From positions 1 to 23,205 of the forward strand of contig CAZNLL010000053.1 of the NCBI GenBank assembly GCA_964573885.1: 23,205 nt of DNA. Reading direction: 5' to 3'. Shown one piece after another: positions 15,787 to 22,646 of the stretch (positions are counted from its first letter, which is position 1; each line of letters opens with the position of its first letter). The position numbers and the translations under genes were made by a program. The DNA is from CAZNLL01 sp964573885 (GTDB lineage Bacteria > Desulfobacterota > DSM-4660 > Desulfatiglandales > Desulfatiglandaceae). The notes beneath the pieces are model-generated. The model made no database searches and was not told the DNA's origin. It saw nothing but the letters and a program-made list of their open reading frames with translations.

Positions 15787-16638
15787 TCAGCTCTCCTCCT
15801 TTTTGCCAAAGAACCCATAGGGTCTCACTAAAAGGACAATAACCATAATCACCACATACACGGCCTGTCTGAAAAATCCGCCCTCGGGAATCAAAAAACT
15901 CACCAGGGTCTCTGAAAAAGCGATCACCACCATGGCCAAGAGGGCTCCGCCCACGCTTCCCATTCCCCCCACCACCACTCCTGCAAAGGCCAAGAGGATG
16001 GCATCCAGCCATATATGCGGGGTCAGTGTAAAAACAGGGACCACCATAATACTGCCCAACGCACCCAGTCCCGCGCCGATACAGGCTACGGTAAGGTGCA
16101 TGGTCTTGGGCCGGATTCCCATCATCTCCGCCACCTCGGGTTGCTGAATGAGTGCCCTTATGGCCATGCCCTGCTTGGTTTTATTGAGGTATAGCCACAA
16201 AAGGGCCAGGGCGACAAGGGCAACAACGCCCGCGAGCAACCTTTGGTAAGCGATAGTGGCGCCGAAAATCTCCACACAGCCATCCCACAGGGGAGGGACA
16301 TACTTGTATTCCGATCCAAAAAAGAGGGTGAGGCACTCGGCGATCGCAATCGCCAATGAAGCGGAAACGACCATCACCACGATGGGCGAGTCCTTGAATT
16401 TGTACAGGATAAACTGATGAATAAGCCAGGCCAGGACACAGGCCAAAAGGATGGATAGGAACAGTGCGGGCACCTTGCCCAGTATGCCATGGCATACAAA
16501 ATAGGCATAGGCACCCACCATGTAATAAGACCCGAAGCAAAGATCAAATATCCTGGAAGTGCCTAATATGAGCGCAAATCCAGCTGCTATCAAACCGTAC
16601 ATGAGGCTCAGGGTCACCGCGAAGACGAGTATATCCAT
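15787..16638 (-). CDS. livH: Branched-chain-type ABC transporter permease LivH
   Basis: Inner-membrane permease partner of LivM, 283 residues with about eight hydrophobic segments. Diagnostic features are the N-terminal SLMYGLIAAGFALILGTSRI, the NKTKQGMAIRA loop that contacts the ATPase (close to 155-165), and GGMGSVGGALL in the last third. It follows the binding-protein gene after an 83-bp gap containing a strong hairpin, so its expression is probably lower than that of the binding protein. The C-terminus RPYGFFGKKEES is cytoplasmic by family topology. Confidence 0.94.
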   Translation of the reverse strand: MDILVFAVTLSLMYGLIAAGFALILGTSRIFDLCFGSYYMVGAYAYFVCHGILGKVPALFLSILLACVLAWLIHQFILYKFKDSPIVVMVVSASLAIAIAECLTLFFGSEYKYVPPLWDGCVEIFGATIAYQRLLAGVVALVALALLWLYLNKTKQGMAIRALIQQPEVAEMMGIRPKTMHLTVACIGAGLGALGSIMVVPVFTLTPHIWLDAILLAFAGVVVGGMGSVGGALLAMVVIAFSETLVSFLIPEGGFFRQAVYVVIMVIVLLVRPYGFFGKKEES

Positions 16639-16681
16639 GTGTGAGCCCTTCCCAAACGTTTGGAGAATCCCATAGGGGCGC

Positions 16682-16712
16682 CGGGAGCGATCCCCTTAGG
16701 GGATAGCTCCCG
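16682..16712 (-). other. Strong intercistronic hairpin between binding protein and livH
   Basis: CGGGAGC (16682-16688) pairs with GCTCCCG (16706-16712), and ATCCCC (16690-16695) with GGGGAT (16699-16704), separated by one G/A mismatch and closed by a 3-nt TTA loop. No T run follows on the minus strand, so readthrough is expected. Hairpins at this place, just after a binding-protein gene, commonly protect its mRNA end and give it higher expression than the permease genes. That is the likely role here. Confidence 0.6.
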
Positions 16713-16721
16713 CGCTGATCA

Positions 16722-18017
16722 TCATTTCTTCCAGGCCTTGACCACCCAGGGCGGTATGGTCAACTTGCCGTCTACATACTGATCCTGGGTTTCTCCCGCC
16801 TTGAGGGGACCGATGTGGACCATGACGAACTCGCCGCCCGGCTGATGTTGAAGGGTCCAAAGGGGAGAGCCGGCGCCCACCGGTGCATAGCGGAAGGTAT
16901 GGTTTTTCATGTAATCTATGGTGCCGCCAACACTGTCGAAGATAATCTCCTCCAGGGCCTTGATGATTGCTTCCGTCTCAAGGCTGTTCGCCTTCTCCGC
17001 AGCATATTTGATGGAATAAATGGATACATAAGGACCGTGGGAGTTAAAATAGCAGGTCCCGCTCTTCTCCTGCAGATAATCCCACATCATCTTGGTCTCG
17101 GGCGTGATGGGGACATGGGCGGAACCCATATTATAGGTGGTTACATAGGCACACTTGCCTCCAGTCTGCTTCCAGAACTTGGGAGACATGGCCAGGACGT
17201 TCACTCCCGCCCACATAGCGGGTATTTTCATGTCATACCACTGCCTGATAAGAGGAAGGGTGCTTTTATAAGCCATCCCTCCCACGATAATGTGGGCACC
17301 GCTCTTTTTTATGGCCGTTAATTCCACGGAGGCGTCGGTGGCCGTTGTAGAAAGCCTTGACTGGTAGGCGATCTCATAACCGTTTGCCTTAAAGTCCTTG
17401 AGGAAAAGCTCATGACAAAGGTCCTGCCATTTGGCCGCATCCGTGAGAATGGCCAGTTTTACCTTGTCAATACCCAGTTCCTGTTTCAGTATACTGGCCA
17501 TGTAAGGGACCTGCTCGTCTATGACGTAGCGTGCCTCCGCATCCAACTCATCATGGGGGGAGTTGCGAAAGGCGTATTTGTAACGATCGTAGTTTTCCTC
17601 TGTTTTGGTCACCCAATCGTGGGTGGCCCCCCCGGAAAAGACGGCCACTGTCTTGAGATCACAGCAGGCTTCCCGCGCGCCCATGGTCTCTTCACTGCCG
17701 AAGCAACCCATCAAAAATTGGACCTTGTCGACTTCCACCAGTTTGTGTACCGCATTGGAAGCCCCTGCAGATTTGAGCTCGCTGTCCGCAATGTAGAGTT
17801 TCACAGGCCTGCCCAGTATGCCCCCCGCCTTGTTGATTTCCTCTACAGCCAGTTTTGCCGCTTCTATCTGTGTCTTCCCGTAATCCCACGAAACCGCGCC
17901 CACATAACCCATCCTAATGGGCTCACCCTTGGCTTCGGCCAAGGCATTGGAAGAAAAAACAAAGCACATGCCCAAAACCAGCATGGCTATACCTATGAGT
18001 CCCAGTGTCTTTTTCAT
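16722..18017 (-). CDS. Periplasmic substrate-binding protein, Liv/amide family
   Basis: The solute-binding component (Peripla_BP_6 type) of the adjacent importer, 431 residues, exported to the periplasm. A signal peptide is clear: MKKT, a hydrophobic core through LVLGMCFVF, and a probable cleavage site after NALA (about residue 27). LGMC does not fit a lipobox, so it is a soluble protein. The mature part starts IRMGYVGAVSWDYG and has AAKLAVEEINKAGGILGRPVKL, standard for the fold. It is longer than LivJ/LivK (about 370), as in aromatic-acid or urea/amide binders. ATG 18017 is preceded by GGGAGG. It is the first gene of the transporter operon, about 220 bp downstream of a predicted promoter. 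Confidence 0.93.
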   Translation of the reverse strand: MKKTLGLIGIAMLVLGMCFVFSSNALAEAKGEPIRMGYVGAVSWDYGKTQIEAAKLAVEEINKAGGILGRPVKLYIADSELKSAGASNAVHKLVEVDKVQFLMGCFGSEETMGAREACCDLKTVAVFSGGATHDWVTKTEENYDRYKYAFRNSPHDELDAEARYVIDEQVPYMASILKQELGIDKVKLAILTDAAKWQDLCHELFLKDFKANGYEIAYQSRLSTTATDASVELTAIKKSGAHIIVGGMAYKSTLPLIRQWYDMKIPAMWAGVNVLAMSPKFWKQTGGKCAYVTTYNMGSAHVPITPETKMMWDYLQEKSGTCYFNSHGPYVSIYSIKYAAEKANSLETEAIIKALEEIIFDSVGGTIDYMKNHTFRYAPVGAGSPLWTLQHQPGGEFVMVHIGPLKAGETQDQYVDGKLTIPPWVVKAWKK

Positions 18018-18243
18018 GTTTGCCTCCCTCTAAGGTTTAGACAATGCTTCACGTCATACTTGAAAGACACTCATCTCAGAAGACCGAACCCTTTTCACCT
18101 CCCTTCTCCCTCTTAAACCCCTCCTGTTGGACCCACATCCTTCATGCCCAACGCACTTCCACCTCCTCCCTCCATGGCCGTTGCCTTTTGCCCCTGGAGG
18201 GTTTACCCCGTTGTTGCAAACGCATCGAGCCCCTAGACATATA

Positions 18244-18272
18244 ACTACATTAAAAACAGTAAGTTATGTCAT
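18244..18272 (-). promoter_or_regulatory. Predicted sigma70-type promoter for the transporter operon
   Basis: On the minus strand ATGACA (18272-18267, five of six matches to TTGACA) is followed after 17 bp by TGTAGT (18249-18244, four of six to TATAAT). Transcription would begin near 18237, leaving a leader of about 220 nt before the binding-protein gene. The -10 and spacer lie inside an imperfect inverted repeat (ATAACTAC at 18241-18248 against GTAAGTTAT at 18259-18267). The assignment rests on consensus matching only. Confidence 0.35.
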
Positions 18273-18275
18273 TTT

Positions 18276-18294
18276 ATATCCAGGGTCTGGATAT
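18276..18294. promoter_or_regulatory. Perfect 19-bp palindrome, candidate operator
   Basis: ATATCCAG-GGT-CTGGATAT has 8-bp perfect arms around a 3-bp centre. It ends three bases upstream of the predicted -35 of the transporter promoter, a position typical of activators or repressors that bind as dimers. It is inside the inverted-repeat-bounded segment. Which regulator binds is unknown; the tandem TetR proteins are candidates. Confidence 0.45.
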
Positions 18295-18423
18295 CACTAT
18301 TGGTGAGTTCCAGATTTAAAGCGTTAAAAGCGGCATTTGAAGTCATAGAAGGGGAAATGCCGAATCCTTAAGCGCCTTTTATGCAACAACGGGGTTTAGA
18401 TCCCCTTGAAATGGGGCTCCGGG

Positions 18424-19176
18424 TCATATAAAACCGTAGGCACTCCAGCCCCCATCCACCACGAGTGTATGGCCTGTGATGAAATCCGCATCCTCTGAAA
18501 TGAGAAATAGGACCGCCTTGGCCACATCCTCAGGCGTGCCGATCCGGCCCAAGGGAGTCCTTCTGGCCAGGACTTGTTCGTCCAAAAGGCCCTGTTCCAA
18601 AAGCCGGGCCACCAGTTCAGTCTTTACATAGCCCGGTGCCACGGCATTGACCGTGATATTGCGGGCGGCCCATTCAAGGGCCAGGATCTGGGTGAGGCGG
18701 ATCACCCCGCTCTTGGCGGGGCCGTAAGCGGTCCTGCTGGGGAAGGTCACCATTCCAGCGATGGAGGCGATATTGACAATCTTTCCCCTGGGGCTCTCAA
18801 ACATCAGGGGGGCACAGGACCTGCTCACTAAATAGGTCCCCTTCAGATGCACATCTATCAGCCTCTGCCATGTATCCACATCCTGTTCAACCACAGGACC
18901 GTGCTGATCCACCAGGCCGGCGTTATTAATCAATACATCCAACCGGTGCCACTTCTCCTTAACGACGGAGACCATGGATTTGACTTCATCCTCCTTGGAT
19001 ACATCGGCGACCAGGGGCATGGACCGGCCGCCTTTTTCGCGCACCTCCCCGGCCGTGGCCCGGGCCCTCTCCTCATCGATATCATTCACGCCTACCCGAT
19101 AATCCCGGGCGGACAGGCTCAAGGCAAGATACTTTCCGATTCCCTCGCCGGCGCCGGTTACCAAAGCGACCTTCAA
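18424..19176 (-). CDS. Short-chain dehydrogenase/reductase (SDR)
   Basis: A classical SDR of 250 residues with TGAGEGIG (7-14), NNAG (84-87), catalytic Ser138, Tyr151 and Lys155 (YGPAK). The acidic VNDIDEE after strand beta-2 favours NAD(H), in contrast to the other SDR at 6902-7663. The start is uncertain: TTG 19176 after GGGGGG gives the usual family N-terminus (KVALVTG), while TTG 19206 would add ten residues. It is the third gene after the thiolase-like protein and its DUF35 partner, an order that recalls thiolase/DUF35/SDR sets in anaerobic degradation of fumarate-adduct CoA esters. It probably oxidises the hydroxyacyl-CoA that the thiolase-like enzyme then uses; this is inferred from context. 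Confidence 0.88.
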   Translation of the reverse strand: MKVALVTGAGEGIGKYLALSLSARDYRVGVNDIDEERARATAGEVREKGGRSMPLVADVSKEDEVKSMVSVVKEKWHRLDVLINNAGLVDQHGPVVEQDVDTWQRLIDVHLKGTYLVSRSCAPLMFESPRGKIVNIASIAGMVTFPSRTAYGPAKSGVIRLTQILALEWAARNITVNAVAPGYVKTELVARLLEQGLLDEQVLARRTPLGRIGTPEDVAKAVLFLISEDADFITGHTLVVDGGWSAYGFI

Positions 19177-19249
19177 TCTGCCCCCCTGTTTTGTTCTTTC
19201 CCCCAAAGGCCTCGAATGGAGACAGCCTCCGCGGCCTTCGCACCGTGCT

Positions 19250-19660
19250 TTATGAAACAGGTCTGAATTTGGGGAAGGTCACCTCTTCGGTGGCCTTCTC
19301 AAAAACGACCTCCACCTCCATGTCACACCGGACCTCTTCGGGTTTGCAATCCACGATATTGCTCATGAGCCGCACTCCCTCATCCAGATCGATAACCGCT
19401 ACAATATAAGGTACATCCTCTGAGAACTCCGTGGGTTGATAGGCATAAACCACGGTAAAGGTATAGACCTTGCCCGTCCCCTTGGCTTCAATCCATTCCA
19501 GCTCCTGGGACAGACAGAAGGGGCAGAAGAGTTTTGGGTAGAAGACTGGCCGACTGCACGCCTTGCACTTTTGAACAAGGAGCTTTCCTTGGCTGCATCC
19601 ATCCCAGAAGGGCTTGCTCCAAGGCATGGGACTGGGTAAAGGTTTTTTGTATTCGGTCAT
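19250..19660 (-). CDS. DUF35 (Zn-ribbon/OB-fold) acyl-CoA-binding partner protein
   Basis: A 136-residue DUF35-type protein: N-terminal helix with PFWDGCSQGKLL, a rubredoxin-like zinc ribbon with Cys32-x2-Cys35 and Cys46-x2-Cys49 (CKAC, CPFC), then an OB-fold domain (GKVYTFTVVY, YIVAVIDLDEGVRLMSNIVD). Such proteins form complexes with thiolase-fold partners, as in archaeal thiolase/HMG-CoA synthase, Ltp2-ChsH2 and BbsAB, where they help bind the CoA substrate. The start overlaps the stop of the thiolase-like gene by four bases (ATGA), which indicates translational coupling and a fixed ratio of the two proteins. Confidence 0.92.
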   Translation of the reverse strand: MTEYKKPLPSPMPWSKPFWDGCSQGKLLVQKCKACSRPVFYPKLFCPFCLSQELEWIEAKGTGKVYTFTVVYAYQPTEFSEDVPYIVAVIDLDEGVRLMSNIVDCKPEEVRCDMEVEVVFEKATEEVTFPKFRPVS

Positions 19661-20841
19661 GGTGTTTCCCTCCCAAGAATGACGATGTGTGAGTCCATAA
19701 AGGTTCCCCCCAGGGAAGATTCAACGGCTGTCTTGGCGCCTCTCACCTGACGCGCACCGGCCTTTCCCATAAGCTGTCTTATGGCCTCCACCAGGACGGC
19801 CACCCCGCCGCCCGCAGCCGTATGTCCCTGTCCCAGCATGCCGCCGTTGGTGGTCATGGGCATCTTACCCCCCGGCCAAGTGTGCCCTTCGTGGACAAAG
19901 GCACCCGCCTCCCCGCGGCCGCAGATTTTTAGCCCCTCCAGGGTAATCAAGGGGAAAATGGGGTAGCCGTCATAGAGTTCGGCAATGTCAATATCCTCTG
20001 GCCCCACGCCTGCCATGTCATAGGCTTCCTGGGAGGCCTCATAAAATCCCAGCCTGGTCAGATCCATATCCTGAGAAATGGCATAGTGACAAACCCTGGA
20101 TCCGAAACCCAGGGGATATACAGGCGGGTTCGGGAGATCCTTGGCCCTTTCAGCGGTGGTCACAACAAAAGCAGCGCCCCCGTCGGCCAGGACATTGCCT
20201 TCTCTTGTGGTAAAAGGGGTGGCCACCATTTTGGAATTCAAGACCTCCTCCACGGTCAGCTCCCTGCGCAGCATCGCATTGGGGTTCAAGGCCGACCATT
20301 TTCTCATGGACACCACCACGGAGGCGAGCTGCTCGGGAGTGGCCCCCGTCTCATGCATATATCTTGTGGCAAAAAGACTCCCCGTACCTGCCATAAAAAA
20401 GCCATAAGGGGTTTCCCATTCGTCCGGGATACCAAAGGTTGCAAAGAGATCAATCATCTGCTGCACGGGAGCGGAGCCTGTCTTGTCCGATTGAACGCAA
20501 AGAATGATCTCGGCAAGGCCTGAATTGATCATGCCACAGGCCGTCTTAAGCATACTGGAACTGCTCGAGCCTCCCGCAAAGACCTGGAAGTTGTTTTTGG
20601 CCTTGTTTAAAAGCCCCAGTTCCTCCACGAGTTTTGAGAAAATCATATCCGTATTATACCGCCGGTCAAAAAAGGTCCCCGTGGGTATAATGGTATCAAT
20701 GTCATTTTTGTTCACACCCGAATCCAGGATCGCGGCCCGGCAAGCCTCCAGGGCGTTCTGGAGGCACGGCCTTTCCGGAAATTTCCCGGAAGGGACCTCT
20801 CCTATTCCTACCACTGCCACTTTACCCTTGAATGAAGCCAT
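19657..20841 (-). CDS. Thiolase-like protein lacking the nucleophilic Cys
   Basis: A thiolase-superfamily protein of the SCP-x/Ltp type, 394 residues. Where SCP-x thiolases have the acylated Cys (CSTGSSAL-type), this protein reads GGSSSSSML, placing Gly91 at the Cys position with five serines after it. The C-terminal GQGHTAAGG (338-346) retains the active-site His340, and AELYDGYPIFPL (287-298) has the YD motif seen in thiolase-fold aldolases. A conventional thiolase reaction through an acyl-Cys intermediate is therefore unlikely. Retro-aldol C-C cleavage like Ltp2 is a good candidate. ATG 20841 follows GGGAGGGAGT. It is coupled to the DUF35 gene and separated from the upstream regulator by a terminator. 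Confidence 0.88.
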   Translation of the reverse strand: MASFKGKVAVVGIGEVPSGKFPERPCLQNALEACRAAILDSGVNKNDIDTIIPTGTFFDRRYNTDMIFSKLVEELGLLNKAKNNFQVFAGGSSSSSMLKTACGMINSGLAEIILCVQSDKTGSAPVQQMIDLFATFGIPDEWETPYGFFMAGTGSLFATRYMHETGATPEQLASVVVSMRKWSALNPNAMLRRELTVEEVLNSKMVATPFTTREGNVLADGGAAFVVTTAERAKDLPNPPVYPLGFGSRVCHYAISQDMDLTRLGFYEASQEAYDMAGVGPEDIDIAELYDGYPIFPLITLEGLKICGRGEAGAFVHEGHTWPGGKMPMTTNGGMLGQGHTAAGGGVAVLVEAIRQLMGKAGARQVRGAKTAVESSLGGTFMDSHIVILGRETP

Positions 20842-20901
20842 ACTCCCTCCCTTGTTTGCTTGCGGATTTCTGTGATCGCCATCATGAGCCCTGTTGATAT
20901 T

Positions 20902-20923
20902 AAAAAGTCCCTATTCCGGGGAC
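20902..20923 (-). terminator. Intrinsic terminator after the second tandem TetR gene
   Basis: On the minus strand GTCCC (20923-20919), a 7-nt loop and GGGAC (20911-20907) are followed at once by TTTTT (20906-20902). It lies nine bases past the regulator stop at 20932, so the regulator is a single-gene transcript. The thiolase-like operon then needs its own promoter, which must lie in the remaining 60 bp, although no clear one is seen. Confidence 0.6.
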
Positions 20924-20931
20924 GCAGGCCC

Positions 20932-22143
20932 CTAATGCGACTTACACCCCGTAAGAGACTCCGCAAGGAGATCGGTAATTTGATTAATTTCTTCCATCTT
21001 GTCTACGACCACAGCCTGACTCAAGAAAAGCCACCTGATCACCATATGGGTGAAGGCCCCGAGAAACATGTTTCGAAACACCCTTACTGAGACCTCCGGC
21101 TCGAAGCGTCCCTGTTCAATGCCCTTTTCCACCAAGCCCTCCAACACCTGGACGTAGCGGCTCAAACCCTCATAGGCCCTGGACTCGTAAAATCTCCTGT
21201 TGAGGAGAATCAGACTCAGGTAGACCCTGAGGAAATCCCGGTCTGTGAGATAGAGATAGAAATGAGATTGAATAAATCGGCGAAGCCTGCTCATGGGATC
21301 GTGGATACTGAAGGCCTCCTTGAGATGATCCAAATGATCCTGAAAGCGCTCTTCCGGGATAAAAAGCAGCAGTTCTTCCTTGTTCTTGAAATACTCATAG
21401 ACCGTACCATCCGCCACGCCGGCACGCTGGGCGATCTCGGAGATCGTGGCGTTTTGGTAGCCCTTTTCTGAAAAGGCCTTGACGCCCGCCAGGATGATGC
21501 GGTGCCTTTTCTCCTTGATAGACGAACCGCCCCTATCTCCTGCATGGCAAAGCAAAAGCCGGTCGATCAAACCCATACACGCTTCGTGATCAGGGGTTGC
21601 CTCTTCAATCTCTTTGATAATCAAACAGGTGATGGCCTCAAAATCAACCAGTCCCAGGATCAAATCTCTTACCAGAATCAGATTCACATCCGATCTGAAG
21701 GTCTTCTCCTTTACCCCTTCTTTGAGAATGTCCATCAAGATCCCGGCGTACTCCCGTATGAGCTGGTAGGCCTTTGTCTGGTAAAAGCCCGGGTTGGACC
21801 TGCACTCGAGGATAACCAGGGTGATGTATTCCCGATTCACATCATTGTACCGCAGATGGGCCCACACCAGCTTGCGGAGTTTGTTGTAAGATCCGCTGAG
21901 GGCCTCGAGCTGGTCGTTGAGAAAGAGCAAAAACCGGTCCATATGGTCTGCAACCACAGAAAAGAGAAGGTCTTCCTTGCCCTTGAAATGTTGATAGATA
22001 ACAGGGTCCCTTACCCCGGCCTCCAGTGCTATCTCACTGATGCTGGATTGGGTGAACCCCTTTCGATTCATGATCTTGGAAGCGGCATCCAGGATCCGTT
22101 GCCTGGCAGGCGGCTCTTGAATTTGATGCTTGGGCAACGCCAT
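20932..22143 (-). CDS. Tandem (double) TetR-family regulator
   Basis: A second protein of two fused TetR units, 403 residues from ATG 22143. The first helix-turn-helix covers about 14-61 (RQRILDAASKIMNRKG through IYQHFKGKEDLLF) and the second about 212-260 (RHRIILAGVKAFSEKG through VYEYFKNKEELLLF). It is collinear with the protein at 3926-5104, so the fusion predates the duplication that made the pair. The frame is open to a TTG at 22194, which would add 17 residues unlike the family; no strong ribosome site marks either start. An inverted repeat overlapping its predicted -10 (22204-22225) suggests autoregulation. Unlike the first copy it is a lone gene, so it could act on several units here. 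Confidence 0.92.
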   Translation of the reverse strand: MALPKHQIQEPPARQRILDAASKIMNRKGFTQSSISEIALEAGVRDPVIYQHFKGKEDLLFSVVADHMDRFLLFLNDQLEALSGSYNKLRKLVWAHLRYNDVNREYITLVILECRSNPGFYQTKAYQLIREYAGILMDILKEGVKEKTFRSDVNLILVRDLILGLVDFEAITCLIIKEIEEATPDHEACMGLIDRLLLCHAGDRGGSSIKEKRHRIILAGVKAFSEKGYQNATISEIAQRAGVADGTVYEYFKNKEELLLFIPEERFQDHLDHLKEAFSIHDPMSRLRRFIQSHFYLYLTDRDFLRVYLSLILLNRRFYESRAYEGLSRYVQVLEGLVEKGIEQGRFEPEVSVRVFRNMFLGAFTHMVIRWLFLSQAVVVDKMEEINQITDLLAESLTGCKSH

Positions 22144-22646
22144 GTCGTGCCATTTGTGCTGGGGTTTGGATGCACCATAGCGCCAAAGGTGCAATTAATG
22201 ACATTCAGTATAGCTGCTTACTGAACATAGTTACAAGGGTTTGTCAACCCTTTTGGCGGCATTTCTTCTTTCATCCGGGTCCAACCCGGGCCATGTCATG
22301 CCAAAATAATCAGGGACAACCGAACATTTCAAGAAAAACAATAATTCATTAAAATTCCCTCCTTTAAGGTTGTTAGGCCATATTATTAATGTAAATTCAT
22401 CCCTATTTAGAAAGCTCTGATTCAAAGCCACTTCATTCTGAACCTGATTAATGTCCACCCACAGGACTTTCCTGGAAAATCCGGTCTATTTTGAGAAAAA
22501 ATACATACTTTACCCTATTGGAGGTCTGTCCTTTATGTATTAGTTATTATTACGGTCTTTTTCACGGACCCAACCAGGTTGGCCAGCAATTTCTCGACCG
22601 AGCTGGAAGGGATACCAAATCTAACGGAAACCAAGGAGAGCAAACC
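22144..22646. other. Intergenic region between the tandem TetR and rubrerythrin genes
   Basis: About 500 bp, AT-rich compared with its neighbours, separating divergent genes. Beside the regulator promoter/operator it holds two further inverted repeats: AAGGGTT-TGTC-AACCCTT (22235-22252) and CCGGGT-CCA-ACCCGG (22275-22289). The first is followed by TTTT on the plus strand, but no gene lies upstream on that strand for it to terminate. The rubrerythrin promoter should be in 22300-22600; no convincing -35/-10 pair or PerR/Fur box could be picked out. A reading frame in phase with rubrerythrin opens at 22491 but looks non-coding. Confidence 0.5.
22204..22236 (-). promoter_or_regulatory. Promoter with overlapping operator for the second tandem TetR gene
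   Basis: On the minus strand TTGTAA (22236-22231) and TATACT (22212-22207) form a -35/-10 pair with an 18-bp spacer. A perfect inverted repeat, TTCAGTA (22204-22210) and TACTGAA (22219-22225) with an 8-bp centre, covers the -10 and half of the spacer. Its length and position are those of a TetR-type autorepression operator. The binding protein is inferred from adjacency to the regulator gene. Confidence 0.5.

Larger units (their letters stand above)
18202..18398. mobile_element. MITE-like 189-bp segment with perfect terminal inverted repeats
   Basis: CCCCGTTGTTGCA (18206-18218) and its exact reverse complement TGCAACAACGGGG (18382-18394) bound a 189-bp segment without coding capacity. The tetranucleotide TTTA directly flanks both ends (18202-18205 and 18395-18398), as a target-site duplication would. 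This is the signature of a miniature inverted-repeat element. An invertible promoter segment is the main alternative, since the interior holds the predicted liv promoter. No other copy and no transposase or recombinase gene is visible in the window, so the identity is tentative. Confidence 0.4.
18018..18423. other. 406-bp intergenic region upstream of the transporter operon
   Basis: No gene is seen here. The half nearest the binding protein (18018-18200) is strongly strand-biased in pyrimidines (C- and T-rich on the plus strand, so A/G-rich in the mRNA leader) and has no convincing ORF. The rest contains a segment bounded by inverted repeats (18206-18394), a perfect 19-bp palindrome (18276-18294) and a predicted minus-strand promoter (18244-18272), described separately. 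The SDR gene ends at 18424 on the same strand. No T-rich terminator follows it: only weak CCCC/GGGG pairings around 18391-18418 are visible. Confidence 0.6.

Noticed and set aside
16722..18017. Binding protein as a lipoprotein (LGMC in the signal peptide)
   Set aside because: Met precedes the Cys, which does not fit a lipobox, and a good signal peptidase I site (NALA, then E) follows ten residues later.
18119..18200. Riboswitch or attenuator in the transporter leader
   Set aside because: The leader is purine-rich on the mRNA and shows no convincing stem set or terminator before 18017.
22235..22252. AAGGGTT/AACCCTT hairpin followed by TTTT as a terminator
   Set aside because: On the strand where the T run follows there is no upstream gene to terminate. 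On the other strand no T run follows. It is more likely part of the regulator promoter region, where it also contains a TTGACA on the minus strand without a suitable -10.
22320..22600. PerR or Fur box upstream of rubrerythrin
   Set aside because: The region is AT-rich and offers partial matches (around 22340-22400), but none has the required symmetry over a full box.
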